Source: Ascochyta rabiei
Taxonomy: Eukaryota; Ascomycota; Dothideomycetes; Pleosporales; Didymellaceae
DNA length: 64,000 bases
Assembly (NCBI RefSeq): GCF_004011695.2
Contig: NC_082416.1
Span: forward strand, 806,001-870,000
Reading direction: 5' to 3'
The position numbers and the translations under genes were made by a program. The notes below the pieces were generated by a model that did not search any database, had not been told where the DNA came from, and saw only the letters and a program-made list of their open reading frames with translations. This document shows, one piece after another, positions 30,959 through 42,545 of this stretch; within the stretch, counting starts at the first letter, position 1, and the number at the start of each line of letters is the position of its first letter.

Positions 30959-33764
30959 ACTAAGCTACAAGTACCTAACGCCCTAGATATTACTAACTAT
31001 AAGAGGAGGCCAGCCCTTAGTAATAATAAACAGGGAAACCCTTAGCTTCCTAAAATCCTATCTAAACTATTAGCTAACAGCCTAATGGCATAGAAGGAAG
31101 ATAATAACTATTAGAAGAGCTGCCTTAAATCCTACAAGATAGCGGATAGGGACTACTGCAAGGAATAAGCTAACCTAGATAAGGTAGTAATATTTATCTA
31201 AAGCTTAGTATTACCTTACCTTATAAAGAACTACTGCTATCTAAGTAAATTAATTTAAAAATAGCTTATTAGCCTTAAATATATAGTTAGTATTAATGCT
31301 AAAGAAGAATAATTACGCGCACGCTACTAATACCTAGCAGCCCTTAAACTAATAAGACAACCTAGAAGCTAGGATACCTAGCTTCTTAAGTATAATTATA
31401 CTATAACTAACGCTAAAATAGAGGGTGTTGCTAAAATATAAAATATATAAGACACTATCTTAGACTTCTTAGATTTAGTAATAAAGATAGCGCTAACCTA
31501 GGTAACAGTATTCTAGGCCTATAGCAGATAAGAACAAAATATAACTTATAAAAAAATAATAAAACGCTTCTAAGAGCATATAAGTAAGTACTACCCTAAG
31601 GGGAGACAGTAAAGGGGCGCCTTTGCTGTAGGGAACAACTTAACTCTTACTACTAGTAGTAAATCTATCCTAGATACTAACAGGGACGCCTCTTAGGTTA
31701 TTAAAGATATATTATCTACTCCTACTATACAGGGGAGTTAGGGAAGACCTTATTAAAAACAGAATATTAGTTAAATAACTACATCTAAGCAGTCTCTAAG
31801 AGGGGATACAGCAGTAGCTAGAGGAGTAAAATGCCCTGCTTATAGACAACGCTATAGACAAGAAGTTTACTACTACGTCTATAAAGATAAAGCACTAGAA
31901 TAGTTTACCCTATATAATAGAATTGCTAAGATAGTATAATTTAGGATAGAACAAAATACTAAACTTTAAGATTAAGTTAGATCTGCAAAATAAGCTTGTA
32001 CCAAGACACTAGCTATTAAGATATCCTAAACACTAGAGGTACCTCTAGAATAACTATAGGGATAGAAGATATTAATAATTAATATAAGTCTAGTTAAAGA
32101 ATTATACAATATAGAGATACTAAGCTACCCTCTTAGAAACTTCTTTATTCTTAACTTAGGATTAATAATCTATATTATAAACAACAAGGACTAGATATAA
32201 GACCTTACTCTACCTGCATTAAACAACTACCTATTGGCAGGGAACTCCTAGGTATAGATACAGGGATATAGCACTGTCTATCTCTACCTATTAAATATAA
32301 GCTAACTAACTACTCTTAAACTACACAACGTAGCATAGTGCCTAGAAATACTTTGCAACCCTATCTTACTCTAACAACTACGTTAATAGGGCATCTAGTA
32401 GGACAAAAAAGGAGATCTAACTTACCTTAGATAAGTAGATAACACAGCTATTAAATCCTTAGATAAATAATAAGGATAATAGGTACTTAGGGAATAACTA
32501 TAGACAGTATTTGTAATACAATTAATATAAAGCTAAATACTTAAGACTGCTACTGCTCTACTATAGCCTAAGCAAATAGGGCACCCTAGAGCTGCTACTA
32601 TTAAACACCTTATCTAACAATCTTAGGGGGTAAGAGTTAGGGGTATTACTACAGTCTAATATAATGCTTATAAACAGGCTAAGACTAAGAGGTAAATTAG
32701 TTAAATACTATAAATAAGCGATAAAGGACTAGAAGAACGCATAGCAATTAACTTCCACTTATATAAAGAAGGAAGCTGTACTAAGAAAAAGAGCTAATTA
32801 CTTACTATTAATAGGCAATCTAGCTTCCTCTAGGACTTCTATTTTAAAGATAATTAAGTAAGAAAGATAATTATCTACTTCCTAGACACTCTTACACAAT
32901 TCCTGTTAAAATAATATAAGATCTAGGTTAAGGTAATTAAGTGTGATAGTAAAATTACTATAATAAAACTAGAAGTATTAAGATAGTGCGCTGCATAATT
33001 AATTAGGCTTAAGCCTTCTACACTAGACACCTAAGTATAGAACAGAGGTGCTAAACGCTTAGGGTGTGTAATAAAAGATAAGGTACGCACTATAAAATTA
33101 GACGCAAACCTACTATAGGAAATGTAGCTAGAGATTATAAGGACAGCAGTTTACCTATACAATTAAACACTAAGGTTATTAAATAACTAGAAAACACTCT
33201 ATAATGTGTTCTTTACCTATATAGCTTAACTAGCTAGCCTAAACATATAAAGTAGGAAACTAAACTAGGTATATCTAAAAGTGTATAGGTGTAAAGCCTT
33301 TACTCTTATAAGTAACACCCTTTAAGGAAAATTATAACTCTAGTAACTAGACCTAAGAGTATAGGTAGAATACCTAGTAGGATACTAATCCTTAAACATA
33401 TATTAGGTATAGATTCTAACCTTAGCAAAAGTTATTAGTATAAGAGATGTAATCTTTAATATGGATACTGTCTTTAGTAGCTAGACTTAGGACCTAATAG
33501 ACAACCTTATGCATAGCACTCTTAAAGAGATAGTAATATAGACAAGCAGCGTAGAGCTTCTACCTCTACCCTAAAATAAGGCTAAAATCTAGTTATTCTA
33601 TAAGGACAATACTATTACATACTTAAATACTATAGAACATTAACTAGAATACAATAATAAACAGAAAGCTAGACATATATATCTAACTCCTCCTCTAACT
33701 CCGCTACTTGTTACGTTGTTAATAAATATATTTTGTTATTATCCTAGTTAGAAAGAGGTAACAG

Positions 33765-33807
33765 CTAATTAGGAGTTAGCAGGTGGCACTAGTTAACTGC
33801 TAATTAG
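33765..33807. repeat. 43-bp palindromic module, copy 1 (in Copia-1)
   Basis: CTAATTAGGAGTTAGC opens and GTTAACTGCTAATTAG closes an imperfect inverted repeat of exactly 43 bp. Equal-length relatives occur at 51049, 56532 and 60962; see the finding on this module. Confidence 0.8.
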
Positions 33808-36800
33808 TTAGACTTAACGCTAGCGCAATCTTAAGGAACTTTATAAACTATCCTATAGAAAGCTGTATTTATAGCTAGCATATAAGGCAGATACATAGGC
33901 ATATACTAGGGCAATAATATTAATAAGGCTAGATTAAAACAAATACTAATAAAAGGGCTTAAGCCTTATTAAAGCTTACTATTACTAGAGCTAACATCAT
34001 AATTAAACCTAGAGGACTACCTGCTTTATAAATAGTTTAAAGAAGCTAAGCAAGAACACCTTAGCAGCTATTAGAATATCAAGTTATAGTCTAAAGTACC
34101 CCTAATAAAGATTAAGGTAGTAGGGTATTAGATACTTACCTGTATATAGGTATACACGTATAAGCTTAATAAGAACTACTACCTACTTAAATATAAGGCG
34201 CAACTAGTAGTCTAGAGTAACTAGTAATAAAATATTACTTCTAAAGATACCTACGCAGCAACACTAGCTAGCAGGTCCTTAAGAAGGCTTATAGCAATTT
34301 TAGCAGCACATATGCTTGAACTTAAGCAGTTTAATATTGCAAATGCTTTCTATTATATATTAATTAATAGAGAAGTCTATATAAGGATGCTATATAGGTA
34401 TTAGAAACTAGGTATAGTTCTATAGCTACACAAGGCACTATAAAGACTTAGAATCTCTCTACCTCTCTAGCAGAAGGAATTTATATCTACTCTAATAAGC
34501 TATAGATTTATAGTTATTCCCTATAAACCCTACTACTTACTTAAGAATAGAGTTACTATCTTCTTCTATGTAGACAATATTATTATAGCTTATTACCTAA
34601 CTAGAAAATATAAGGCAGATAAGGTCCTTAGCTATATTACTAACAGATACTCTGTTACAGGAGGAAATAATCTGCAATAGTTTCTAGGAGTAGAGAGAAC
34701 CTGAGATTAAGACAACCTAAGGATCCTCCTCTTACAGGCGTTATACATTAATAAAATTAGCTCTATAGTAGATAAGACACATATACAACAAAACACACTA
34801 ATATTAAGTATTAAGCTTCTACTAAATAAGGGGGAAGCTGCAGTATTAGATATTAATAAATACTAGAGAAAGATTAGATCTCTCCTCTTTACTGCAGTTA
34901 CTACTAGGCCTAACATTACCTTTGCTACATCTAGGCTGGCATAATTTCTAACTAACCCTAGACAGCAGCACTATAATGCAGCAGATTAAGTACTATTGTA
35001 CCTACAAGGAACACAAGACCTGTCCCTTACCTTTAGAGGAAACAAGCACCTAGTAGTTGCTAGTAATGCATTATTTGCTAATAATACTCTTAATAGGAAG
35101 AGCTTTTAAGGATATACTATTAAACTATATAAAGGACTTATTGCCTAGAGAGCTAATAAACAAGACACAGTTACTACATTAACAACTAAAGTAGAGCTAC
35201 TTGCTTTAGCACAGGTAGCTAAGGAAGCTGTCTTTATCTTATAACTACTATTAGAACTTAGCATACACCTCCTATAATTAACAATTACTATTTAATATAA
35301 TAATACCTAGACTATCTAATTAATTAACAAAGAAGGCTTAAAACTCTAAACTAAACTATAATATATAGACATTTACAACTACTAGCTATAATAAGAGGCA
35401 GATAAAGGCACTATAATAGTAACCTATGTCCTATCTACTAAGATGTTAGCTAACAGACTTACAAAGGCTCTGCCTGTAAGCAAGTAGTTAACCTTCCTAA
35501 GGCAGCTAGGACTAGAGAAACATACTAAACAAAGAAAGCTAGCTAACACCTAGATAGAATTACTTAACTAAAAGCTTGCTAACCTAGAAGTATAATAATA
35601 GCTAATTGTGTCTAGCTTTAAGGGGCCTTAAAGCTAAGGGGGTGTGTCAGATAACTAAGCTTACTGAACCAAGTTAGGGGTTTTAGGGTTAACCTTAGTT
35701 AACTTAGGGGCTAGCGGCACACACACATAAAATCAGCTATTAAGATAGATAATTATAAATTAATCACCTTTATCATCATCTTTGCACATTAAGCATATTA
35801 TCTAACAAGAGGTTAGATGTAGTCTGCTCCTAACTAGGCTATGTAGGTTCCTCATAAGGTATTTTAGTAATGCTAGAAGGCTAACCTATATACCTATTAC
35901 AGCAAAGAGGGACATATTTACTAGGATTACGCCAACACAGTAGTAACTACAGTGTAGGCAGTAATAATCTTAGGTAAAAAAGAGGCTAGTTTATATAGGG
36001 GAAACTAGCTACTTCTAATATAAGTCTAAGTTAGAAGCGCTATAGAAGTATATTAGTAGAGGAGACTACTAGTATAGAGGCATTATAGGCTGCTAGGGAA
36101 GCTATTACAGACTCTATAGACAAGCCCCTATTCTACATTCTATTATTTATTAATAGGGTAATTTAGGCTAACATACTAGTAGACTTAGGGTGTAAATACT
36201 TTAGCGTAGTAAGTAATATCTTTACTACGCACTTAGAAGGAGACTTTATTAAGGTGCTGCTATAACGCTTAGTATAAGTAGTAGGCACTAGTAGAAAGTC
36301 CATAATCTCCTATTTAGTCCTGTTTAGGTATAACTTAGACAGGTAGCACTTATAGGCAGTTGCCTACATAATACTAGGTCTAAGCTAGCATATTATTTTA
36401 GGGAAGCTATAGCTTTAACGTAAGGGCGTAGTATTAGACATAAGAAAGGGTACACTAAGGATATAACAGGTAGGGAACCTTATAGTCTTTAAGTTCTTAT
36501 AGCATATAGTAAATATTTAGGTAGCTCTTCTATTAGTAACTAAGCTTAATAAGACCCTAGCTAATAGACTCTAGGAGCACCTGTATATAGACTAGTTTGT
36601 CTCTATAAGCCTCTATAACATTACTAAAATCCTCTTAGTTTAATCCCTAGGAGCGTAAGGGACAGCAGAGGAGGTAGACCCTCTTCCTCCTAAGTTAGTC
36701 TAGTTTTAGGACCTATTTAATAAGAGTAAGGCCTCTAGCCTTCTTCTATATAGGGGCTGGATAGATTACTATATACAGTTACAACGCAACTAGTCTAGGA

Positions 36801-39800
36801 AGGAGGAGCCTCCCCCCTAGGGCCCTCTGTACAACATGCTAAGGGACTAGCTACTTAAGCTATAGAAGTAAGTGTTAGCACTAATAGATAAGGGGTAGAT
36901 CTGCACCTCCTCTTCCCTAGTAGGGGCTCTAGTCCTACTAGTTAAAAAGTTCTCTAGCAGGTGGTGTATGTACGTAGACTATTACGTACTTAATAGTATT
37001 ATAATTGCTAACTAGTACCTATTTCTTCTTATTAAGGAGACGTTGCGTACACTAGAGGGTACCTGCTAGTTCTCTAAAGTTAATATCTATATAGTATTCT
37101 ACTAGATTTGTGTTGTAGAAGGGGATAAGCACCTTACTATATTCTATACTTATTTAAGGCTCTTTAAGTAGCTAGTCTGCCTATTTAGCCTGGCTAGAGC
37201 ACTAGCGTCCTTCTAGCGTTACATTAACAGCGTGCTTTAGGAGATATTAGGCAACTATGCTACTGCGTACCTAGATAATGTCCTTATTCATAGTAGCAGA
37301 TCTAGAACAGACTACTTAGGGAAGGTTAGTAGAGTCCTTACACTCCTACGTAATGTAAGGCTGTATTTAGATCCTAAGAAGTACATGTTTATAACAAAAA
37401 AGGTTTACTACCTAAGATATATTATACAAGCTAGAAAGGATATTTATTCTAATCCTAAGAAGGTTAAGGCTATCTGTAATTAGGAAGCCTTACAGTCTTT
37501 ACGTAGGGTCCGCAGTTTCCTAAGGTTTGCAAACTTCTACTAGAACTTTATCCTAGCCCTCTCTAATATTACTGCCCTACTTAATTAGCTTACAGGAAAG
37601 GATATCCTGTTCTAGTAGGGGCAGGAGGAGGATGTAGCATTCTACTAGCTAAAGAACATATTTATAACAGAACTAGTTCTAGCCTAGTAGAACCCTAAGT
37701 AAGAGATACTACTAGAGGCAGACTGCTCTAGTAAGGCGTTAGGTAGCTGCCTTTCTTAATAGTATAGGAAGGTGCTTTACTCTGTAGTATACTACTCTAC
37801 TATACTTATAACAGAATAATAGAACTATACTATCTATAATAAGGAGTTAACTACTGTTATAAAGTGCCTAAAAGTCAAGGCAGCTAAATTAGGGTCTGTT
37901 GCTAGGCTGTTTACTATCCTAACTAACTATAAGAATCTCTAGTACTTTACTACAGCGCGCAGGCTAGGTAAGAGGCAGCACTAAGAGGTAGAGGAGCTGT
38001 TAAAGTTCTATTTCTACCTTTGCTTCTGTCTAGGGCGCCTTACAGCCTAACTAGATGTGCTAAGCTACTAGGAACAGGACTATAATAGGAGGTTAGAGAG
38101 GGTCTATAAGATAATAACCCTAGTTTTAGTATTAGCAATTAGTATACTAGGCCCTAGTATACTTCTACTTTTTATTAACATATATATATAATTACTATAG
38201 GATAAAGGTGTTTAGTAGGATGTAGGGTATATAGCGCGCCTGTCTGCTATCTGCAATAGGGCCTACTAGTTCCCTCCTAAGGCTAAGACTACTTAGTAAA
38301 TTGCAGATTACATACTTAGTGCTTATAGCCCGCTGCTATAGCATAGGGTTATATAGGTTCTACATTAGAAGCTACTTATAACTTAAATAATCTAAAGGGC
38401 ACACAAATCTAACCTAATAGGCTATCTAGGTGCTAACGCCACGTTCTACATTGTTAGACACAACCTCTATTAGAAAGAGATATTATAGGATGTTTAGTAT
38501 TATATCTATAACTACTACTGTTTTAGTGCATATATATTACAGCGCTAACAGTAGGGCTTACTCTAGGTATTGCCTATTACTAACTGTTTTTAGTTCTAGA
38601 TTTTAATAGACTTTATAGTTAACCTCCCTTAGGCTAATAAAGATGCACTGTGCTATCTCTAAGGTATTATAGATTATCTCTCTAAGTATATATAGCTTAA
38701 GGCAATAACTTCTATAACTACAGAATATTATGCTAAGGTCTTCTGTAATACATAGTAGTAGTTCTAGGGCTTTTCTAGCGCTATAATTACAGACTACAGC
38801 TTAGACTAGCTAGGAAATTTTTAGACAGCGCTGTGTAGCCTTATAGGGGTAGACTAGCTACTCTTTACAGCCTATTACCTCTAGACAGACAGAGAGACAA
38901 AGTGTGCTAACTAAGAGGTGTAGGTAGTCCTATAGGTTATAGTTAACTTTAAACAGAATAACTAGCCTAACTATCTTCTAGCCTGCTAACTTGCACTTAA
39001 TAATTGCAACTCTTTAATTACTAAGGTTAGTCCTAACCTGCTTTTCTATAGTTATAATATAGACCTCCTACAGACAACAGTACTACTAACTATTAGCTAG
39101 AACACACTATAGGGACAGGTAGTCTATTTCCTAGACTACCTCTAGTAAGGTATAGAGCTTACTTAGGCAGCTATAGCATAGGTGCAATAACGCACCTAGG
39201 ACGTAATAGACTACAGCTATAGGCCTACAGGGTAGTACTATATAGGAGATAGGGTGTAGTTTTCCCTCTATAACGTAAAAACTAATAGGCTAAGCTAGAA
39301 GCTTAACTAGTTATAAGCCTAGTACACAGTAGTTATAGTTCCTACCCCTCTAATAGTTACTCTAGATTTACTAGGTAACCTTTATAAGATAGTGTATATA
39401 GACCTACTAGAACATACAGCTTCTAACCTATTACTAACACAGCGCCTACAGGAAAGTAGACTAGGCCTGCTAGTTGTCCTAGAGGAGGACAACCTAACCC
39501 TAGCTAAATAGGAGGTAGAAGCTATCCTAAAAGAAAAGAGGGCTTATAGGTAGAATAAGTTATAGGTTCTAGTTAAATAGAAGGGATATATAAAGCTAAT
39601 ATAGAAACTATTAGAAGTGTTATAGGATATAAAGGCCTAAAAGGCCTTTACAGTAATACATATAGCACATAAGAAGTAGATATAGAAAAGAAGAAACTTT
39701 TATTATTTATAATAACCCTTATACGGTCCTATTAGGAGATACTATATAGGGCATAAGGCCTAGCGTAGAAGAGCTTAGGGACCTTATAGTAACAGCACGC

Positions 39801-40673
39801 TGCTACCTTATATATACACTACCTAGTAACTAGCAGTAACTCTTAGGACTTAAAAAAGATATTATTATTTATAGATAGGGAATAACAGGTAGTAGTAGCT
39901 ATGTCTAGGGCCTAGTTCTGCGTGTTACAGTAGTAGTAGTTAACCTTATAGTTGTTATTGCTACCCTCTATATCTACCTTAATAGTACTGCTACGTGTTA
40001 ACTATAATAATTTCTTAAAGTTATAATTAGGTGTGTGCAGCTTTATAGGGGAAGGTAAGTAGTAATAGTAGGTAAGCGCGCGCGGCTCTATAGGGGAGGA
40101 GAAGTAGTAATAATAAGGAGGCGCAGGGGACCTTATAAGAGAGGGAGAGTAGCGCTAGCATAGGGGCGTAGGTAACTCTACAGGAAAGGGAGAGCAGTAA
40201 CAGCAGGGTAGCAAGCAGAGCTAGCAGACAGATAAGCAGTGCTTATTAGGAGAGTTAGAGCAGTAGTAGTAGGACAAGCAGGAGAACAGGGCGTACTCTA
40301 GGCAGCAGCAGAGCGTAGTAAGCAGGCACTTAACATAGTTAATAGCATTCTTTAGATCTAGTTAGCTATACACCTAATATAGACAGAAATTCTTATAGTA
40401 GTATAGGCCTAGACTGCCTCTATGCAGTTTATACGCTTAGTCTAGAACTAGAAGGCTAACCCTACAGTAGCTACAAACTGTTAGAGGTAGGTATCTAGTT
40501 AGTTGCTGCCACAACGCCTAGACAACAGCGTAGCAGGCAGAGTAACCTAGGTACTAGGCTTAGTAGGGGAACAGGCAGCGTAAGCAGAGGTTAACTGCTT
40601 TGCTAGTGTAGGGTTAGCTAGGGCTAGGTTAAGCGCAGCCTTATATACCTACTAGTGCTTATTATAAAGGGTA

Positions 40674-41689
40674 TATAAAGTAACTACAAGGGAGGATAGG
40701 GTTAAAGAGGATAGTAGGTGTATTAAGGTACATAGTGTGTAGTAAAGAGACTAATTGCTAGAGTACCAGCAATAACCTCTAATACCTTTATATAGTCTGG
40801 GCTAACTAGCCCTATAGTAGCTTACTAAGACAGGCAGAGGTACCCCTAGGCCTAGCGCCTAATAATGCCTCCCTTCTTTAGATTGTTTCGCTTAAATAAT
40901 AGTATAATTAGCAATACTGTATTATTTTAGCCTAGCTTTAGACGTGTTTACTCTGTCTATCCTATTATAGCTAATTCTAACTAGGTTTAGGCATTTATAA
41001 CACCTTATAAGGTTAGATAGAGCTTAATACTAATTCTGCCTTTACCTAGTAAAAGTTAAACAGAAATCCCCTCTTACCTCTCACTTTACCTCTAGGGTCT
41101 AGGTAGCTGTCTGCGCAGGCTAAAGCTCTAACTAGGTAGCTAGCAGCATATAGGCTATCTATACCCCTAGTTTTATTAGTTACTACTACATCCTACTTTA
41201 TTTTAGTAAGTACTAACCTATTCTATCTAGCACTTTTATAAGGATAGCTAAGGGATTTTCTAGGTCTTTCTAGCACGTTCTAACACGTTTTAGCAGATAG
41301 CACCGCACAAGACGCCTTAGTAACCTTTTTAGACTGTTCCTAACTGCTACCGCCTACTACTAACTATTACTAACTATTACTAACTACTATTTTCTATAGC
41401 TGTTATGTCTATACCTGCTTATTACAATATTAACATTACTAAGAATAGTAGGACTGCTAAGTAGTGCTGTATGCTCTGTCTCTACTATATTACTAATAGT
41501 AATGTCTATAGGAAATGTTGTTTCTCTACTAACCTAGCTTTATAGGGTAGCCTACGCTATAGGGATACCTAGGCCTACTACTATAGAGAATGTTACAATA
41601 GTAATAAGAATTACCTATTAGTACGTGTTTTATCTCCTTTTAGCTTGTTTTAGTATCTTTTAATATGTTTAGGGCCCTAATAAGTACTA
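40674..41689 (-). mobile_element. Gypsy-A2, inverted copy, LTR and 3' internal part
   Basis: 40,674-40,864 is a Gypsy-A LTR in reverse orientation (ends CCTAGCGCCTAATA), inserted in Gypsy-B1. The following kilobase is the reverse complement of Gypsy-A1 30,756-29,940, including the PPT side (CTCCCTTCTTTAGATTG). Homology stops at 41,687-41,689 where the foldback element starts. Further pieces of the same inverted element appear at 45,036-45,815 and 62,092-63,710. Confidence 0.85.
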
Positions 41690-42545
41690 CAGTGGTAAAA
41701 GGGTAGGGGTTAGGTAGGGGTAGGGTACATCACGTGATGTACCCCTACCCTACCCTACCCCTACCTACGCTAATTCCATGCTAAGAGGGTAGGGGTAGGG
41801 TAGAGTCTATATAGGGTACAGGTAGGGGTAGGGTAGGGTCTATATAGGGTAGGGGTAGGGGTAGGGTAGGGTCTACATAGGGTAGGAGTAGAGGTAGGGT
41901 AGGGTCTACATGGGGTATAGGTAGGGGTTAGTTAGGGGTTAGGTAGGGGTTAGGTAGGGTAGGTGTCAGCGTCTAACTCTTTAACTAAAGCAGTTATTAT
42001 AAAACCCTTTACTACAAAAATGTAGAGTAAAACGAGCGCTTTCAAACAGTCCATATTCTGTGAGATTCCGATTAAAACTGGTAGAGTTACAGCAGTTGTT
42101 GTGTAAGTCCTAGGTCGTTACAGTGTAGGCCTACGTAACAACTGCTCTAGCTCTACCAGTTTGGATCGGAATCTCACAGAATACGGACTGTTAGAAAGCG
42201 CTTGTTTTGCTCTACATTTCTGTAGTACAAAGTTTTACAATAACTGCTTTAGTTAAAGAGTTGGACGCTGAGACCTACGGGCCCTACTTAGGCCTACCTC
42301 TTCCCTACAGACCCTACCCCAAACCCTACCCTACCCTACCCCTACCCCTGGTCTGTGCAGACCGTACCCTACCCCTACCCCACGCTAGAGGTACCCCTAC
42401 CCTACCCCTACCTAACATCTGTGCAGACCCTACCCTACCCCTACCCTATATAGACCCTACCCCTACCCTACCCCTACCCCTAGTCCGTGCGGACCGTACC
42501 CAACCCCTACCCAACCCTGGGGTACCCCCTACCCTTTTGCCAGCG
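41690..42545. mobile_element. Foldback (MITE-like) element made of GGGTA/TACCC arrays
   Basis: Ends are CAGTGGTAAAAGGGTAGGGG on the left and its near mirror CCTACCCTTTTGCCAGCG on the right, with TA on both outer sides (41,688-41,689; 42,546-42,547), as for Tc1/mariner-type insertions. Each arm carries tandem GGGTA/GGGGTA (left) or CCCTA/CCCCTA (right) units broken by TCTATATAGGG-type spacers. The centre (about 41,965-42,275) is a near-perfect inverted repeat with arms of about 150 bp. Fully folded it would be one 850-bp hairpin. It has no real ORF; the plus-strand frame at 42,207-42,548 is just repeat translation. Confidence 0.85.

Larger units (their letters stand above)
23314..35807 (+). 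mobile_element. Copia-1 LTR retrotransposon with a nested Gypsy insertion
   Basis: LTRs are 163 bp: 23,314-23,476 (TGTTAGATAACC...) and 35,645-35,807 (TGTCAGATAACT...CTAACA). The 5-bp target duplication AGAGG lies at 23,309-23,313 and 35,808-35,812. Internal Copia order is readable on the plus strand: gag-like sequence near 31,000-31,700, integrase about 32,500-33,300, reverse transcriptase with LKQFNIANAF near 34,325 and FFYVDNIIIAY near 34,560, then RNase H with YLQGTQDLSLTFRG near 35,000. Stops of RIP type break every domain. Gypsy-A1 is inserted 190 bp inside the 5' LTR. A second copy in reverse lies at 49,049-55,734. Confidence 0.9.
22123..40673 (+). mobile_element. Gypsy-B1 chromodomain retrotransposon, interrupted and RIP-degraded
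   Basis: After the 5' LTR come gag-like sequence (22,480-23,313), then a 12.5-kb Copia insertion. The internal region continues at 35,808. Readable blocks are a protease-like segment near 36,150-36,230 and reverse transcriptase with AYLDNVLIHS near 37,270. After these come KYMFITKKVYYLRYII and RNase H, then integrase, ending with VKTNRLSWKLN and a chromodomain-like VLVK-KGY at about 39,570-39,600. The 3' non-coding part runs to 40,673, where an inverted Gypsy-A LTR begins. The 3' LTR of this copy is not in the window. All frames are full of TAG/TAA. Confidence 0.82.

Noticed and set aside
41695..42540. Interstitial telomere or chromosome end
   Set aside because: Units are GGGTA/GGGGTA rather than uniform TTAGGG, they occur in both orientations in a hairpin, and TIR-like ends with TA borders point to a transposable element.
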